Positions 1 through 6,857 are shown, numbered from the stretch's first letter. The stretch is DNA of 18,524 nt from an uncultured Bacilli bacterium (GCA_944331815.1 CALVIQ010000049.1:1-18524), one strand, 5' to 3'. Notes: generated by a model not told the origin, from the letters alone. Translations and numbers: made by a program.

Positions 1-30
1 TCTAAATTTATAGGCTTTATATATTTTCAT
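1..30 (-). CDS. 5' end of an IS200/IS605-type TnpB (OrfB) gene, partial
   Basis: Only the first ten codons are inside the window; the gene runs off the left edge. The start is an ATG at 30-28, preceded by the ribosome binding site AAGGTGGTGAT and a strong promoter at 51-79. The peptide MKIYKAYKFR resembles the start of IS605-family OrfB/TnpB proteins, RNA-guided nucleases encoded by small transposons, whose N-termini commonly read like 'KAYKFRLYP'. That match is recalled family knowledge on very few residues, so the identity is tentative, while the existence of a translated start here is better supported by the promoter and ribosome binding site. The guide RNA and right end of such an element would lie outside the window. 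Confidence 0.5.
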   Translation of the reverse strand, partial: MKIYKAYKFR

Positions 31-50
31 TTTATCACCACCTTGATAAA

Positions 51-79
51 ATTTTATCACACATACATATGTTTGTCAA
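51..79 (-). promoter_or_regulatory. Sigma-A-like promoter for the tnpB-like gene
   Basis: On the minus strand the -35 box TTGACA (79-74) is separated by 17 bases from TAAAAT (56-51), which carries an extended -10 TGA just upstream. Transcription would start near 44, leaving a leader of about 14 bases that begins close to the AAGGTGG ribosome binding site. Confidence 0.7.
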
Positions 80-118
80 TGTATATGTTTTAAAAATTAC
101 AAAGCACTTTCCTAGTAT

Positions 119-151
119 ATAAAAAAAGTCAAAATTATAATATTTCGACTT
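119..151 (-). terminator. Rho-independent terminator of the pduL-like gene
   Basis: On the minus strand AAGTCGAAAT pairs with ATTTTGACTT (ten pairs, one G-U) around a six-base loop, followed by seven T residues. The stop codon of the pduL-like gene lies in the hairpin. Confidence 0.8.
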
Positions 152-680
152 CATCATTATTTTTAAGTAAAAATGCATTAGCATCATCTGTATCTAAATG
201 TATTTCAAAATACGCTTCTTCACTTGGTTTTACGTCAACTTCTATAACTCCTGGTTTAATACCACCTATTTTTACTAAAATTTTATCAGGAATATTATAT
301 TTTTCTTTATCCTTATATGTTATATGTAAATGTCTATCAGCAATAATACAACCATTTGTTTTGATACTACCATTTGGTCCAATTATAGTAACAACTTCAC
401 TATTTTCTAAATCACCAGAAACTCTAACAGGAGGATTTAACCCTAATTTATATGCATCAGTTTTAGAAATTTCAATTTGCGTATAATTTCTAACAGGCCC
501 TAAAACTCTTACATTATTAATTTCTGATTTATCAGTTTTAATAGTTACAACCTCATTACAAGCAAATTGTCCTGGTTGAGTTAAATTATTTTTAATAGTT
601 AACTTTCCACCAAATAAAATATCTAAATCACTTTGTTTTAAATGAACATGTCTATTTGAAACACCAACGTTTACTTTCAT
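135..680 (-). CDS. pduL: PduL-type phosphate acyltransferase
   Basis: This 181-residue protein resembles PduL, the phosphotransacylase unrelated to Pta that interconverts acyl-CoA (acetyl- or propanoyl-CoA) and acyl phosphate, usually working with an acetate kinase to make ATP. Visible family signatures are the N-terminal SNRHVHL histidine motif (residues about 8-14), the central PGQFACNE segment, and the second histidine cluster RHLHIT near residue 116; these histidines supply the metal site in the family. No N-terminal microcompartment-targeting extension is present and no shell genes are nearby, so a cytosolic role in acetate formation is more likely than propanediol metabolism. The ATG at 680 follows GGTGAT at five bases. 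It is transcribed alone, with its own extended -10 promoter and a strong terminator. Confidence 0.88.
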   Translation of the reverse strand: MKVNVGVSNRHVHLKQSDLDILFGGKLTIKNNLTQPGQFACNEVVTIKTDKSEINNVRVLGPVRNYTQIEISKTDAYKLGLNPPVRVSGDLENSEVVTIIGPNGSIKTNGCIIADRHLHITYKDKEKYNIPDKILVKIGGIKPGVIEVDVKPSEEAYFEIHLDTDDANAFLLKNNDEVEIL

Positions 681-697
681 ATTTAATCACCACAATA

Positions 698-706
698 ATT
701 ATATCA
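698..706 (-). promoter_or_regulatory. Extended -10 promoter of the pduL-like gene
   Basis: The minus strand reads TGATATAAT, a TGn extended -10 element with a perfect TATAAT. No convincing -35 box lies 17 bases upstream, which is usual for extended -10 promoters. The start point would fall near 691, giving a leader of only about 11 bases before the ATG at 680. Confidence 0.6.
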
Positions 707-752
707 TATTTTTTTTAATTTTTAATATATTTTATTATGAAAGGAGAATATT

Positions 753-1097
753 ATGAATTATTATAACCAATATAATGGTCAACCAATGTACATCAAACCT
801 ACACCTCCAGGCAATACAAATTATCAACAAATGGCACTTCCACCCGAACAATCATATATTGAAAATATATTAAGATTAAATAAAGGAAAAAAAGTTAGAG
901 TTCATCAAACTTTTCCTGATTCTAACGAATGGCGTGATTTAGAATTTACTGGTATTATTGAGCAATCTGGAAGGGATCATATTATATTAAGTGATCCTAC
1001 TAATGGTGTATGGGAAATGTTATTAATGATATATGTTGATTATATATCATTTGATGAACCTATTAACTATGATCCAGATTTTTATCCAAGTAATTGA
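753..1097 (+). CDS. gerQ: Spore coat protein GerQ
   Basis: This 114-residue protein matches GerQ, a coat-associated protein needed in Bacillus for correct localisation of the cortex hydrolase CwlJ and for germination. The first 30 residues are a low-complexity Tyr/Asn/Gln/Pro leader, as in the family. The core begins at EQSYIENILRLNKGK (about 33-47) and contains the GRDHIILSDP and YVDYISFDEPI segments characteristic of GerQ. The ATG at 753 follows AAGGAG at six bases. In Bacillus, lysines near the N-terminus are cross-linked by the transglutaminase Tgl; here no lysine occurs before residue 15. The stop codon TGA overlaps the -35 box of the next gene, lemA. A sporulation sigma factor may control it, but no promoter is clear upstream. 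Confidence 0.9.
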   Translation: MNYYNQYNGQPMYIKPTPPGNTNYQQMALPPEQSYIENILRLNKGKKVRVHQTFPDSNEWRDLEFTGIIEQSGRDHIILSDPTNGVWEMLLMIYVDYISFDEPINYDPDFYPSN

Positions 1098-1122
1098 TAT
1101 TTGAAAAAAAATTTGTTATAAT
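1094..1122 (+). promoter_or_regulatory. Promoter of lemA
   Basis: TTGATA (1094-1099), a 17-base spacer and TATAAT (1117-1122) preceded by TGT, an extended -10. The -35 box overlaps the gerQ stop codon. Predicted start near 1129, only about 11 bases before the lemA ATG. Confidence 0.75.
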
Positions 1123-1139
1123 AAATACGGTGAATGTAG

Positions 1140-1685
1140 ATGAGTGTGTTTTTTATAACATTAATAATTATTATTTTTATTTGTTTAATTTTAGTTTGGT
1201 ATGTAAATACATATAATAAATTTCAAAGTTTTATTATAAGAATTAATGAAGTGGAAGCAAATATTGATACAACTTTAAGAAAAAGATTCGACTTATTAAA
1301 CAAATCCATCAATATTATTAAAGGAAACATTAATACTGAAGAAGATATTTTAGGGTTAATAGTTAAATTAAGAAGTCGTAAACTATCTAACTTTGATTTA
1401 GATCGACAATTATATGAAGCTATTAACGAATTTAATTATTATAAAGATAATTATCCTGAATTAAGTGAAAGCGATGCTTTACTTAAAATAGATATTTCAT
1501 TAAATGAAAGTGAACATGAAATAACTGCTTTAAGGAAATATTATAATGATATAATTACTGATTATAATAAACTAATTAGAAAATTTCCAAGTAATTTAGT
1601 TGCAATAATTTCAAAATACAAAGAAAAAACTTATTACGATGGAAAAAACATGAATGACGATATTACAAATGATTTTAAATTATAA
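1140..1685 (+). CDS. lemA: LemA family membrane protein
   Basis: This 181-residue protein has one N-terminal membrane helix (about residues 4-22) followed by a long helical domain. The segment with YNKFQ, NEVEANIDTTLRKRFDLL and, towards the end, ITALRKYYNDIITDYN followed by FPSNLVA is typical of the LemA family, whose fold is a bundle of long helices outside the membrane; the biochemical role is not established. The ATG at 1140 follows a weak GGTGA site at 1129-1133. A GTG at 1130 is in another frame. It lies just downstream of gerQ but has its own strong promoter. Its stop codon runs straight into a terminator shared with the convergent divIC gene. Confidence 0.85.
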   Translation: MSVFFITLIIIIFICLILVWYVNTYNKFQSFIIRINEVEANIDTTLRKRFDLLNKSINIIKGNINTEEDILGLIVKLRSRKLSNFDLDRQLYEAINEFNYYKDNYPELSESDALLKIDISLNESEHEITALRKYYNDIITDYNKLIRKFPSNLVAIISKYKEKTYYDGKNMNDDITNDFKL

Positions 1686-1711
1686 AAAGAGAAATTATTT
1701 TTTCTCTTTTT
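1684..1711. terminator. Bidirectional terminator between lemA and divIC
   Basis: An 11-base stem (AAAAAGAGAAA at 1684-1694 with TTTCTCTTTTT at 1701-1711) around a six-base loop gives a hairpin followed by T runs on both strands. The lemA stop codon overlaps the left arm and the divIC stop codon begins in the loop at 1695, so one structure serves two convergent genes. Confidence 0.8.
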
Positions 1712-2102
1712 TCTTTAATTTAATTGCAAATAATAAAAATACAAATACTACTCCAATAACTATAAAATAATTATTGTTATTACTTGAAACTTGATTTACA
1801 ACCGGTGTTGTATTATCAATTTTTAAAACATATTCCCCATCTTCAGAATATAAATAGTTTTCTTTTGCGTATCTAGCAACATATTCAGGATCATTTAATT
1901 TTTGAATTTCAACTTTTAAATTAGCTTTTTTATCTTGTAAAAAAACTAATTGATTTTTTAAATTATTTTCTTCATTTTTTAAAGATACATAATTATATGT
2001 ATATCCAATTAAAGTCACAAAAAAATACCCTATTGCTATAATAGAAAGAATTCCAAATATCAACAATCTTCTTTTCGATTTTTTTGAAACTTTTTTCTTC
2101 AT
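1695..2102 (-). CDS. divIC: Divisome protein DivIC/FtsB family
   Basis: This 135-residue protein fits the DivIC/FtsB septum-formation family. It has a basic N-terminus, a membrane helix at about 13-33, a coiled coil at about 36-68, and then the diagnostic stretch NDPEYVARYAKENYLYSEDGEYV found in Bacillota DivIC. In the family it forms a complex with FtsL and DivIB that recruits and activates septal peptidoglycan synthesis. The gene follows yabP and yabQ in the order seen in Bacillus subtilis, which supports the call. Oddly, there is a second hydrophobic segment at about 112-129 (YFIVIGVVFVFLLFAIKL) followed by a lysine tail; standard DivIC has one helix, so the C-terminus here would cross back to the cytoplasm. 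Confidence 0.85.
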   Translation of the reverse strand: MKKKVSKKSKRRLLIFGILSIIAIGYFFVTLIGYTYNYVSLKNEENNLKNQLVFLQDKKANLKVEIQKLNDPEYVARYAKENYLYSEDGEYVLKIDNTTPVVNQVSSNNNNYFIVIGVVFVFLLFAIKLKKKEKK

Positions 2103-2125
2103 ATCTATCCTCCTAAAAAATTATA

Positions 2126-2407
2126 TCACTTTTTTTTTAATAATACAATTTGTTTTATAACTTTTTTTAAAAGAATATGTAAAACAAAACCTATTATAAA
2201 TGAAATAACATAATAAGGATGAATGATAGCATTATTAATTTTTAATAATGTTAAAAAATAAACAAAAGTAAAAATTATAATAAATATTAAAGATAATATT
2301 ATATTAAAAATTTTCTGTTTATAAATTAAATCAATAAAAAAAGAAAAGAAAATACCAAATAAAATTGAAACTAAAAATGTTTTAATTTGAATATCTAATG
2401 TCATCAT
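2126..2407 (-). CDS. yabQ: Spore cortex protein YabQ-like
   Basis: A 93-residue, highly hydrophobic protein with about three membrane helices (roughly 10-28, 33-52 and 62-82) and a lysine-rich tail. Sequence similarity alone would not settle it, but it sits exactly between a YabP homologue and divIC, as yabQ does in Bacillus subtilis, and its start codon overlaps the yabP stop codon by four bases (ATGA). In Bacillus, YabQ is a membrane protein of the outer forespore membrane required for cortex formation. This version is much shorter than the roughly 210-residue Bacillus protein. The call rests mainly on gene order and membrane character. Confidence 0.7.
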   Translation of the reverse strand: MMTLDIQIKTFLVSILFGIFFSFFIDLIYKQKIFNIILSLIFIIIFTFVYFLTLLKINNAIIHPYYVISFIIGFVLHILLKKVIKQIVLLKKK

Positions 2408-2682
2408 TTAAATAATTTACTGAAAACTCCCTCTTCTTTTTTAATACTATCATAAATTAAACTATTTATAGTTCCTTTTATTGAAACAGTACCTTGATAA
2501 GTATCTAATTTAATTATTTCTAATTCAGAACCTTTGATAACAATATTCCCCATTGTTGTTTCTAATAAAAATTCTTCATTATCAAAACTTTCTATTTTTT
2601 TCACACCACTTATAATTATATTTTTTCTTTCATTTATTGTTACATTATGGTTTAAATTATTTAATGAATCTATCTTGTCCAT
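2404..2682 (-). CDS. yabP: Sporulation protein YabP
   Basis: This 92-residue soluble protein belongs to the YabP/YqfC family. Features seen include the opening HNVTINERKNIIISGVKKIESFDNE, then ETTMGNIVIKGSELEIIKLD, which fit the short beta-rich YabP domain. YabP is needed for spore cortex assembly in Bacillus and usually partners with YabQ, the next gene here. The ATG at 2682 is preceded by a strong AAAGGAGG site. The gene opens a small yabP-yabQ-divIC operon lying downstream of the pilin terminator, so it should have its own promoter; only a weak TATATT (2705-2700) is visible, which may reflect a sporulation sigma factor. Confidence 0.85.
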   Translation of the reverse strand: MDKIDSLNNLNHNVTINERKNIIISGVKKIESFDNEEFLLETTMGNIVIKGSELEIIKLDTYQGTVSIKGTINSLIYDSIKKEEGVFSKLFK

Positions 2683-2713
2683 AGATATCCTCCTTTATTA
2701 ATATATATATATG

Positions 2714-2741
2714 AAAAAAATATAACTTTTATGTTATATTT
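2714..2741 (-). terminator. Terminator of the pilin-like gene
   Basis: A nine-base stem (arms 2733-2741 and 2718-2726) around a six-base loop is followed on the minus strand by a run of seven T residues (2720-2714). The pilin stop codon lies in the first arm. Confidence 0.7.
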
Positions 2742-4425
2742 GATTATCAAAAACAATAATTGCTCGAGAAGAAATTGCTGAATCTTTTCCACCTGATACA
2801 CTCCAAGTTCTACAATTAAATATACCTGCAGCACTTCCATTACTTGCTGTTCCACCACAAATAAGCCATAAATTAGAACCATTAGGTAAATTCAAAGTAT
2901 CATTATACCATCCATTTGTTTCTTTTGTTATATTACCATATTTTCCTCTTATATATTTATTTAAAGTTGAATATGAATAACTATCATAATACTTTGTTTC
3001 CGGTATATTCTCCATTGTAAATCCTGCATTACCTAAATAAAAATTGCCATTTATATCAACCATATTAGCCATTACATATTCATAAGCGCCACCTGCCATA
3101 TCATATACTCCATATATATTTCCTGTTGTACTGGCTTTAGTTCCTAACGTTCTGTCAATTGCATAGTTGCCTATACTCCCATTATAATTAACTATTTTTC
3201 CATCATATGTATAATATCCAAATTGATTAAAATTATTAGTAGAAGTTTGATTGTCTGGAAATTGAATTGCTAATGAATTATTATTACCACCTACATTACC
3301 ACCACTTCTTCCAGTATATGAACCAACATTTGAATTGTTAATATATACTTCTTCGTTAATTCCATATTTACTATGTAATAAATAAGCAACTGCTCCCCAT
3401 TCAACATTCTTTATCATATGGCTATCTCCATTTATATTGTATAATTTACTTATATTTCTAATTGATATAAAAAATTGTGATATATTTTGACTTCTTAAAC
3501 TATTTACATTTGGCTTTATTGTTATTTTTTCTGTTGTTCCGCTTACTTCAAATTTTGACATCCAAAATCCAGTTAGTTGTGTTTCACCAAAAGTAAAAGC
3601 TGGATGTGTATACCAATTTCCTACTTCAGCATTATCACATATTTGACTTACTTCACTTGTTGGATTTTCTTTAAAATTAATATCTTGACATTTTACAGTC
3701 CCTGTTGTTGTTGTTCCTTTTTCAAATCCTATTTTAATTTCTTGTGGATTTACTTTTGTATCACTTACATTAAATAATTGATATTTATATCTTGGTATCC
3801 ATACATACCATAGTGCTATATCATCTTCATTAATTATATCCCCTTCCTGTTTAACAACTCCATCATTTAATATAACTACATTAGCCCATTCCTTATTATC
3901 ATAATCATACCATTTTTGTTCTATATCTGCATATATCCAATTATCATCTTTATATATCACTGGTATCATATTATCTAACATTTCTGGTTTATTTGCTCCT
4001 GAACCATCAACATATTCTATTTTTGGACCTTCTAAATTTCCTTCTATCATTGTATTATCTTGCAATGAAAATATAAATCCATTACTTTTCAACTTTAAAA
4101 AAAGCAAATTATTTTCATAATATTTTATTTCTAATATTTCAGCATTGCCTAAATTAACCATTTTTTTGATTGCTTCTATTGTCAATTCATTATTACATAA
4201 TGATTCATAATTACTATCCATTTCCATTTTTATTTCTTCTGTAGCACAATAATTATTGATTCCACTTAATACCATATTTGCATCAGATTGGCCTGCTGAT
4301 TTTTTTGCATCATCTATTACATTTAATACAACGGGAACAGCTATAAGTGCTATGATTGCTAATATTATTATTACTGCTAATAATTCTATCAAAGTAAAAG
4401 CTTTATTTTGTAATTTATTATTCAT
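2734..4425 (-). CDS. Prepilin with C-terminal FGE-like (C-type-lectin-like) domain
   Basis: This 563-residue protein begins with a class III-type prepilin leader: a short charged stretch, KA|FTLIELLAVI with cleavage expected after Ala9, Phe at +1 and Glu at +5, then a hydrophobic helix to about residue 34. Prepilin peptidase normally prefers Gly at -1, so Ala is unusual but allowed. A pilin-like region follows to about 200. The rest resembles the formylglycine-generating-enzyme/sulfatase-modifying-factor fold: WYVWIPRYKYQ near 207-217, HPAFTFG and GFWMSKFEVSG, HMIKNVEWGAVAYL, IYGVYDMAGGAYEYV and a final GGTASNG...R...FD segment. In secreted proteins this fold usually binds ligands rather than acting as an enzyme. 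Six cysteines may form disulfides. The ATG at 4425 follows GTAGGAG; an upstream in-frame TTG (4446) is less likely. No other pilus genes are in the window. Confidence 0.75.
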   Translation of the reverse strand: MNNKLQNKAFTLIELLAVIIILAIIALIAVPVVLNVIDDAKKSAGQSDANMVLSGINNYCATEEIKMEMDSNYESLCNNELTIEAIKKMVNLGNAEILEIKYYENNLLFLKLKSNGFIFSLQDNTMIEGNLEGPKIEYVDGSGANKPEMLDNMIPVIYKDDNWIYADIEQKWYDYDNKEWANVVILNDGVVKQEGDIINEDDIALWYVWIPRYKYQLFNVSDTKVNPQEIKIGFEKGTTTTGTVKCQDINFKENPTSEVSQICDNAEVGNWYTHPAFTFGETQLTGFWMSKFEVSGTTEKITIKPNVNSLRSQNISQFFISIRNISKLYNINGDSHMIKNVEWGAVAYLLHSKYGINEEVYINNSNVGSYTGRSGGNVGGNNNSLAIQFPDNQTSTNNFNQFGYYTYDGKIVNYNGSIGNYAIDRTLGTKASTTGNIYGVYDMAGGAYEYVMANMVDINGNFYLGNAGFTMENIPETKYYDSYSYSTLNKYIRGKYGNITKETNGWYNDTLNLPNGSNLWLICGGTASNGSAAGIFNCRTWSVSGGKDSAISSRAIIVFDNQI

Positions 4426-4450
4426 AATTAATTCTCCTACCTTCAAATTA

Positions 4451-4479
4451 ATTATACATTATTTTATAATTATAAGCAA
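4451..4479 (-). promoter_or_regulatory. Promoter of the pilin-like gene
   Basis: TTGCTT (4479-4474), a 17-base spacer and TATAAT (4456-4451) on the minus strand. Predicted start near 4444, about 20 bases before the ATG. The same TTGCTT-17-TATAAT arrangement occurs upstream of lspA. Confidence 0.65.
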
Positions 4480-4481
4480 TT

Positions 4482-4506
4482 AAAAAATTGTTATTAAAAC
4501 AATTTT
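4482..4506 (-). terminator. Terminator of the murF-murE-mraY operon
   Basis: A nine-base stem AAAATTGTT / AACAATTTT around a five-base loop, with the T-rich tail (4487-4482) on the minus strand. It overlaps the mraY stop codon and separates mraY from the pilin gene. Confidence 0.7.
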
Positions 4507-5494
4507 AAATCCAAACTCCCCATAATATTGCAATGGCTGCTAAAACAATTCCAAAAAACCAAAATGTTTTAACTATATCTAATTCATGCCATCCTAATTT
4601 TTCAAAATGATGATGCAAAGGGGTCATTAAAAATAATCTTTTTCCCATAAATCTAACAGATAATCTTTGAATAATACAAACTAATGTTTCAACAACAAAT
4701 ACACCTGCTACTACAATTAAAGTTAATTCATGATTTGATACTATTGATACAGCAGCTAAAGTACCACCTAAAGCTAAAGAACCTGTATCACCCATAAATA
4801 CTTTTGCGGGATATGTATTAAAAAAGCAAAAAGCTATTAAAGATCCAACTAGTATAAAGCAAAATACACCAATATCTTCATTACCAGCAATACCAAGTGA
4901 AGCCCAAGCAATCATACCAAAAGCTAAAAAAGCAATTGCAGATAATCCCCCTGCTAATCCATCCAATCCATCAGTTAAATTAACAGCATTAGTAGTAGCA
5001 ACTAGCATAAGTAATATTAACAACCAATAAAAATTATCTAAAGGAATCGTCAAATTAAAAGTGTATATTTCTAATACTGGCTCTCTATCACCAGCTTTAA
5101 ATAAAAGAAAGAATATAAAGGCTATTAATATTTGACCTATTAATTTTTGTATTTCACTTAATCCAATATTATCATGTCTTTTAATAATTAAATAATCATC
5201 AATAAAACCTAATAATGCATAAGCTAAAAATACAAATAAAACTATGCCTAAATTATAAGTCATTTCTAACTTATTTAATAATAATAATATAATAACTGAT
5301 AATACAGTTGGTATTATAAATATTAAACCTCCCATAGTAGGAGTTCCTTCTTTATCTTTATGTTTTGATAAAAAAATACTTACTGATTGTTTAATATTCA
5401 TTTTTCTTAATATTGGTATTAAAAATACCCCAAATATAATTGATAATATAAATCCTATCATGAACGCTAGTACAGCTTTTGCTAAAATTAACAC
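4505..5494 (-). CDS. mraY: Phospho-N-acetylmuramoyl-pentapeptide transferase
   Basis: MraY transfers phospho-MurNAc-pentapeptide from the UDP precursor to undecaprenyl phosphate, making lipid I in the cytoplasmic membrane. The 329-residue protein shows about ten membrane helices and the family motifs: the DD pair at 99-100, NLTDGLDGLAGG (172-183), MGDTGSLALGG with Asp236, and the TPLHHHFE histidine motif (291-298). The length is normal. The only in-frame start consistent with the preceding GGAG site is GTG at 5494; an ATG two bases upstream is out of frame and closes after two codons. It is the last gene of the operon, 14 bases after murE. In most bacteria mraY sits with murD, ftsW and murG; those genes are not here. 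Confidence 0.97.
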   Translation of the reverse strand: MLILAKAVLAFMIGFILSIIFGVFLIPILRKMNIKQSVSIFLSKHKDKEGTPTMGGLIFIIPTVLSVIILLLLNKLEMTYNLGIVLFVFLAYALLGFIDDYLIIKRHDNIGLSEIQKLIGQILIAFIFFLLFKAGDREPVLEIYTFNLTIPLDNFYWLLILLMLVATTNAVNLTDGLDGLAGGLSAIAFLAFGMIAWASLGIAGNEDIGVFCFILVGSLIAFCFFNTYPAKVFMGDTGSLALGGTLAAVSIVSNHELTLIVVAGVFVVETLVCIIQRLSVRFMGKRLFLMTPLHHHFEKLGWHELDIVKTFWFFGIVLAAIAILWGVWI

Positions 5495-5508
5495 ATAATC
5501 ATCTCCAC

Positions 5509-6813
5509 TTATATATTTTTCATTACTGTTTCTTTATCATCAAAATGATATCTTACTCCATTTATAATTTGATAATTTTCATGTCCTTTTCCCAGTACTA
5601 ATAGTATATCATTTTTTTCTAACATTTGTATACCCTTTATAATGGCTTTTTCCCTATTTAAAATAATTTCATAATTAAATTTGTCAAGATTATGTAACAT
5701 ATCACTAATAATATTATTTGGATTTTCACCTCTAGGATTATCATTTGTAAATATAACATAATCACTATTAGAACATGCTATATTGCTCATAATTGGTCGT
5801 TTAAAACTATCTCTATCACCACCACAACCTATTATTGTTATTATTTTATTGTGATTTAATTCTTTAACAGAATTTATTATTTTACTTACTGCATCAGGAG
5901 TATGTGCATAATCAATTATAATTAGATTATTATCCTTATTTACAATATCCATTCTTCCAGGTGGGCAAGTTAAATCTTCTACTACTTTGGTATCTAATTT
6001 TAATTCACTTAACAAAGATATAACAACTAATAAGTTATATATATTATGTTTCCCAATTAAATTAGTTTTATAAGTTTTATTATTAACTTTAAAAGTTCGA
6101 TTATTTAAATCAATATCTGATAATTTATAATCACCATTTAATCCATAAGTTATTGTGTTATCTCTAATAAAATAATCCTTATACTCATCATCACTATTAA
6201 CTAAAGTTTTAATAGTTACTTTATCAAATAATTTTTGTTTTGCCTTAACATAATTTTCAAAAGACTTATGATAATCTAAATGATCCATTGTTAAATTAGA
6301 AAAAATGCCATATTTAAATTCTAATTTATCTAATCGATGCATATCTAAAGCATGACTACTACACTCCATTACAACATATTCAATATTATTATCAACACAC
6401 TCTAACAATAACTCATATATTTCTAAAATATCTGGTGTTGTATTATTTAATGGTTTAATTTTTTTATCTAAATAAAAACCAATTGTTCCAATATATGCAC
6501 ATCTAATACCCAATTTATTTAATGCTTGATAAATTAAAAAACAAGTTGTTGTTTTTCCATTAGTTCCTGTCATACCAATTAATTTTAAATTTTTAATTTT
6601 ATCGTAATAATTATTATATAAGTAATCAACTAAATATTTATGAGTATCATCTACCTTTATAGTTTCAACATCATAATCCCCCTCTTCAACAATTACTCTA
6701 TTAGCCCCATTTTTAATAGCATCTAATATATATTTATGTCCATCATTAACTTTTTTTAAAGCAACAAAAATATCTCCTTTTACTACTTTTCTTGAATCAT
6801 CTTTTATATTCAT
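5509..6813 (-). CDS. murE: UDP-MurNAc-tripeptide synthetase MurE, meso-diaminopimelate type
   Basis: MurE adds the third stem-peptide residue to UDP-MurNAc-L-Ala-D-Glu using ATP. The 434-residue protein has the Mur ligase pattern: ATP P-loop TGTNGKTTT (82-90), NLTMDHLDYH (173-182), AKQKLF with the lysine (about 192) normally carbamylated, YAHTPDAV, CGGDRDSFKRP and GKGHENYQ. The specificity motif DNPR (residues 358-361, bases 5731-5742) is the one associated with meso-diaminopimelate rather than lysine, consistent with a spore-forming ancestry. It starts almost directly at DSRK, about 30-40 residues shorter at the N-terminus than typical MurE. The ATG at 6813 follows GAGGTG at eight bases; that site lies within a hairpin in the gap after the upstream paralogue. 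Confidence 0.93.
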   Translation of the reverse strand: MNIKDDSRKVVKGDIFVALKKVNDGHKYILDAIKNGANRVIVEEGDYDVETIKVDDTHKYLVDYLYNNYYDKIKNLKLIGMTGTNGKTTTCFLIYQALNKLGIRCAYIGTIGFYLDKKIKPLNNTTPDILEIYELLLECVDNNIEYVVMECSSHALDMHRLDKLEFKYGIFSNLTMDHLDYHKSFENYVKAKQKLFDKVTIKTLVNSDDEYKDYFIRDNTITYGLNGDYKLSDIDLNNRTFKVNNKTYKTNLIGKHNIYNLLVVISLLSELKLDTKVVEDLTCPPGRMDIVNKDNNLIIIDYAHTPDAVSKIINSVKELNHNKIITIIGCGGDRDSFKRPIMSNIACSNSDYVIFTNDNPRGENPNNIISDMLHNLDKFNYEIILNREKAIIKGIQMLEKNDILLVLGKGHENYQIINGVRYHFDDKETVMKNI

Positions 6814-6854
6814 AAAAAAAACACCTCATAATATTTTATGAGAATGTTTTTTTT
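6814..6854 (-). promoter_or_regulatory. Terminator-like hairpin that covers the murE ribosome binding site
   Basis: Between the two Mur ligase genes the minus strand forms a seven-base stem CTCATAA / TTATGAG with a four-base loop, extended by a CA/TG pair and eight A residues facing eight T residues. It ends in a T run like an intrinsic terminator, but the T run is directly followed by the murE ATG, and the GAGGTG ribosome binding site (6827-6822) is in the 3' arm. It could lower read-through or translation of the downstream murE and mraY. Function is inferred. Confidence 0.5.
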
Positions 6855-6857
6855 ATG

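Noticed and set aside
703..731. Sigma-A or sigma-K promoter for gerQ
   Set aside because: Only a TATATT and a loose CATATTT were found, with no partner box at proper spacing.
2670..2882. Minus-strand open frame of 70 codons overlapping the end of the pilin-like gene
   Set aside because: It is another frame of the pilin gene running into the intergenic space, with no ribosome binding site and no recognisable protein.
3577..3777. Plus-strand open frame within the pilin-like gene
   Set aside because: Antisense to a well-supported coding region, no ribosome binding site, composition typical of a shadow frame.
4256..4483. Plus-strand open frame opposite the prepilin leader
   Set aside because: Antisense of the hydrophobic pilin helix; no start signals.
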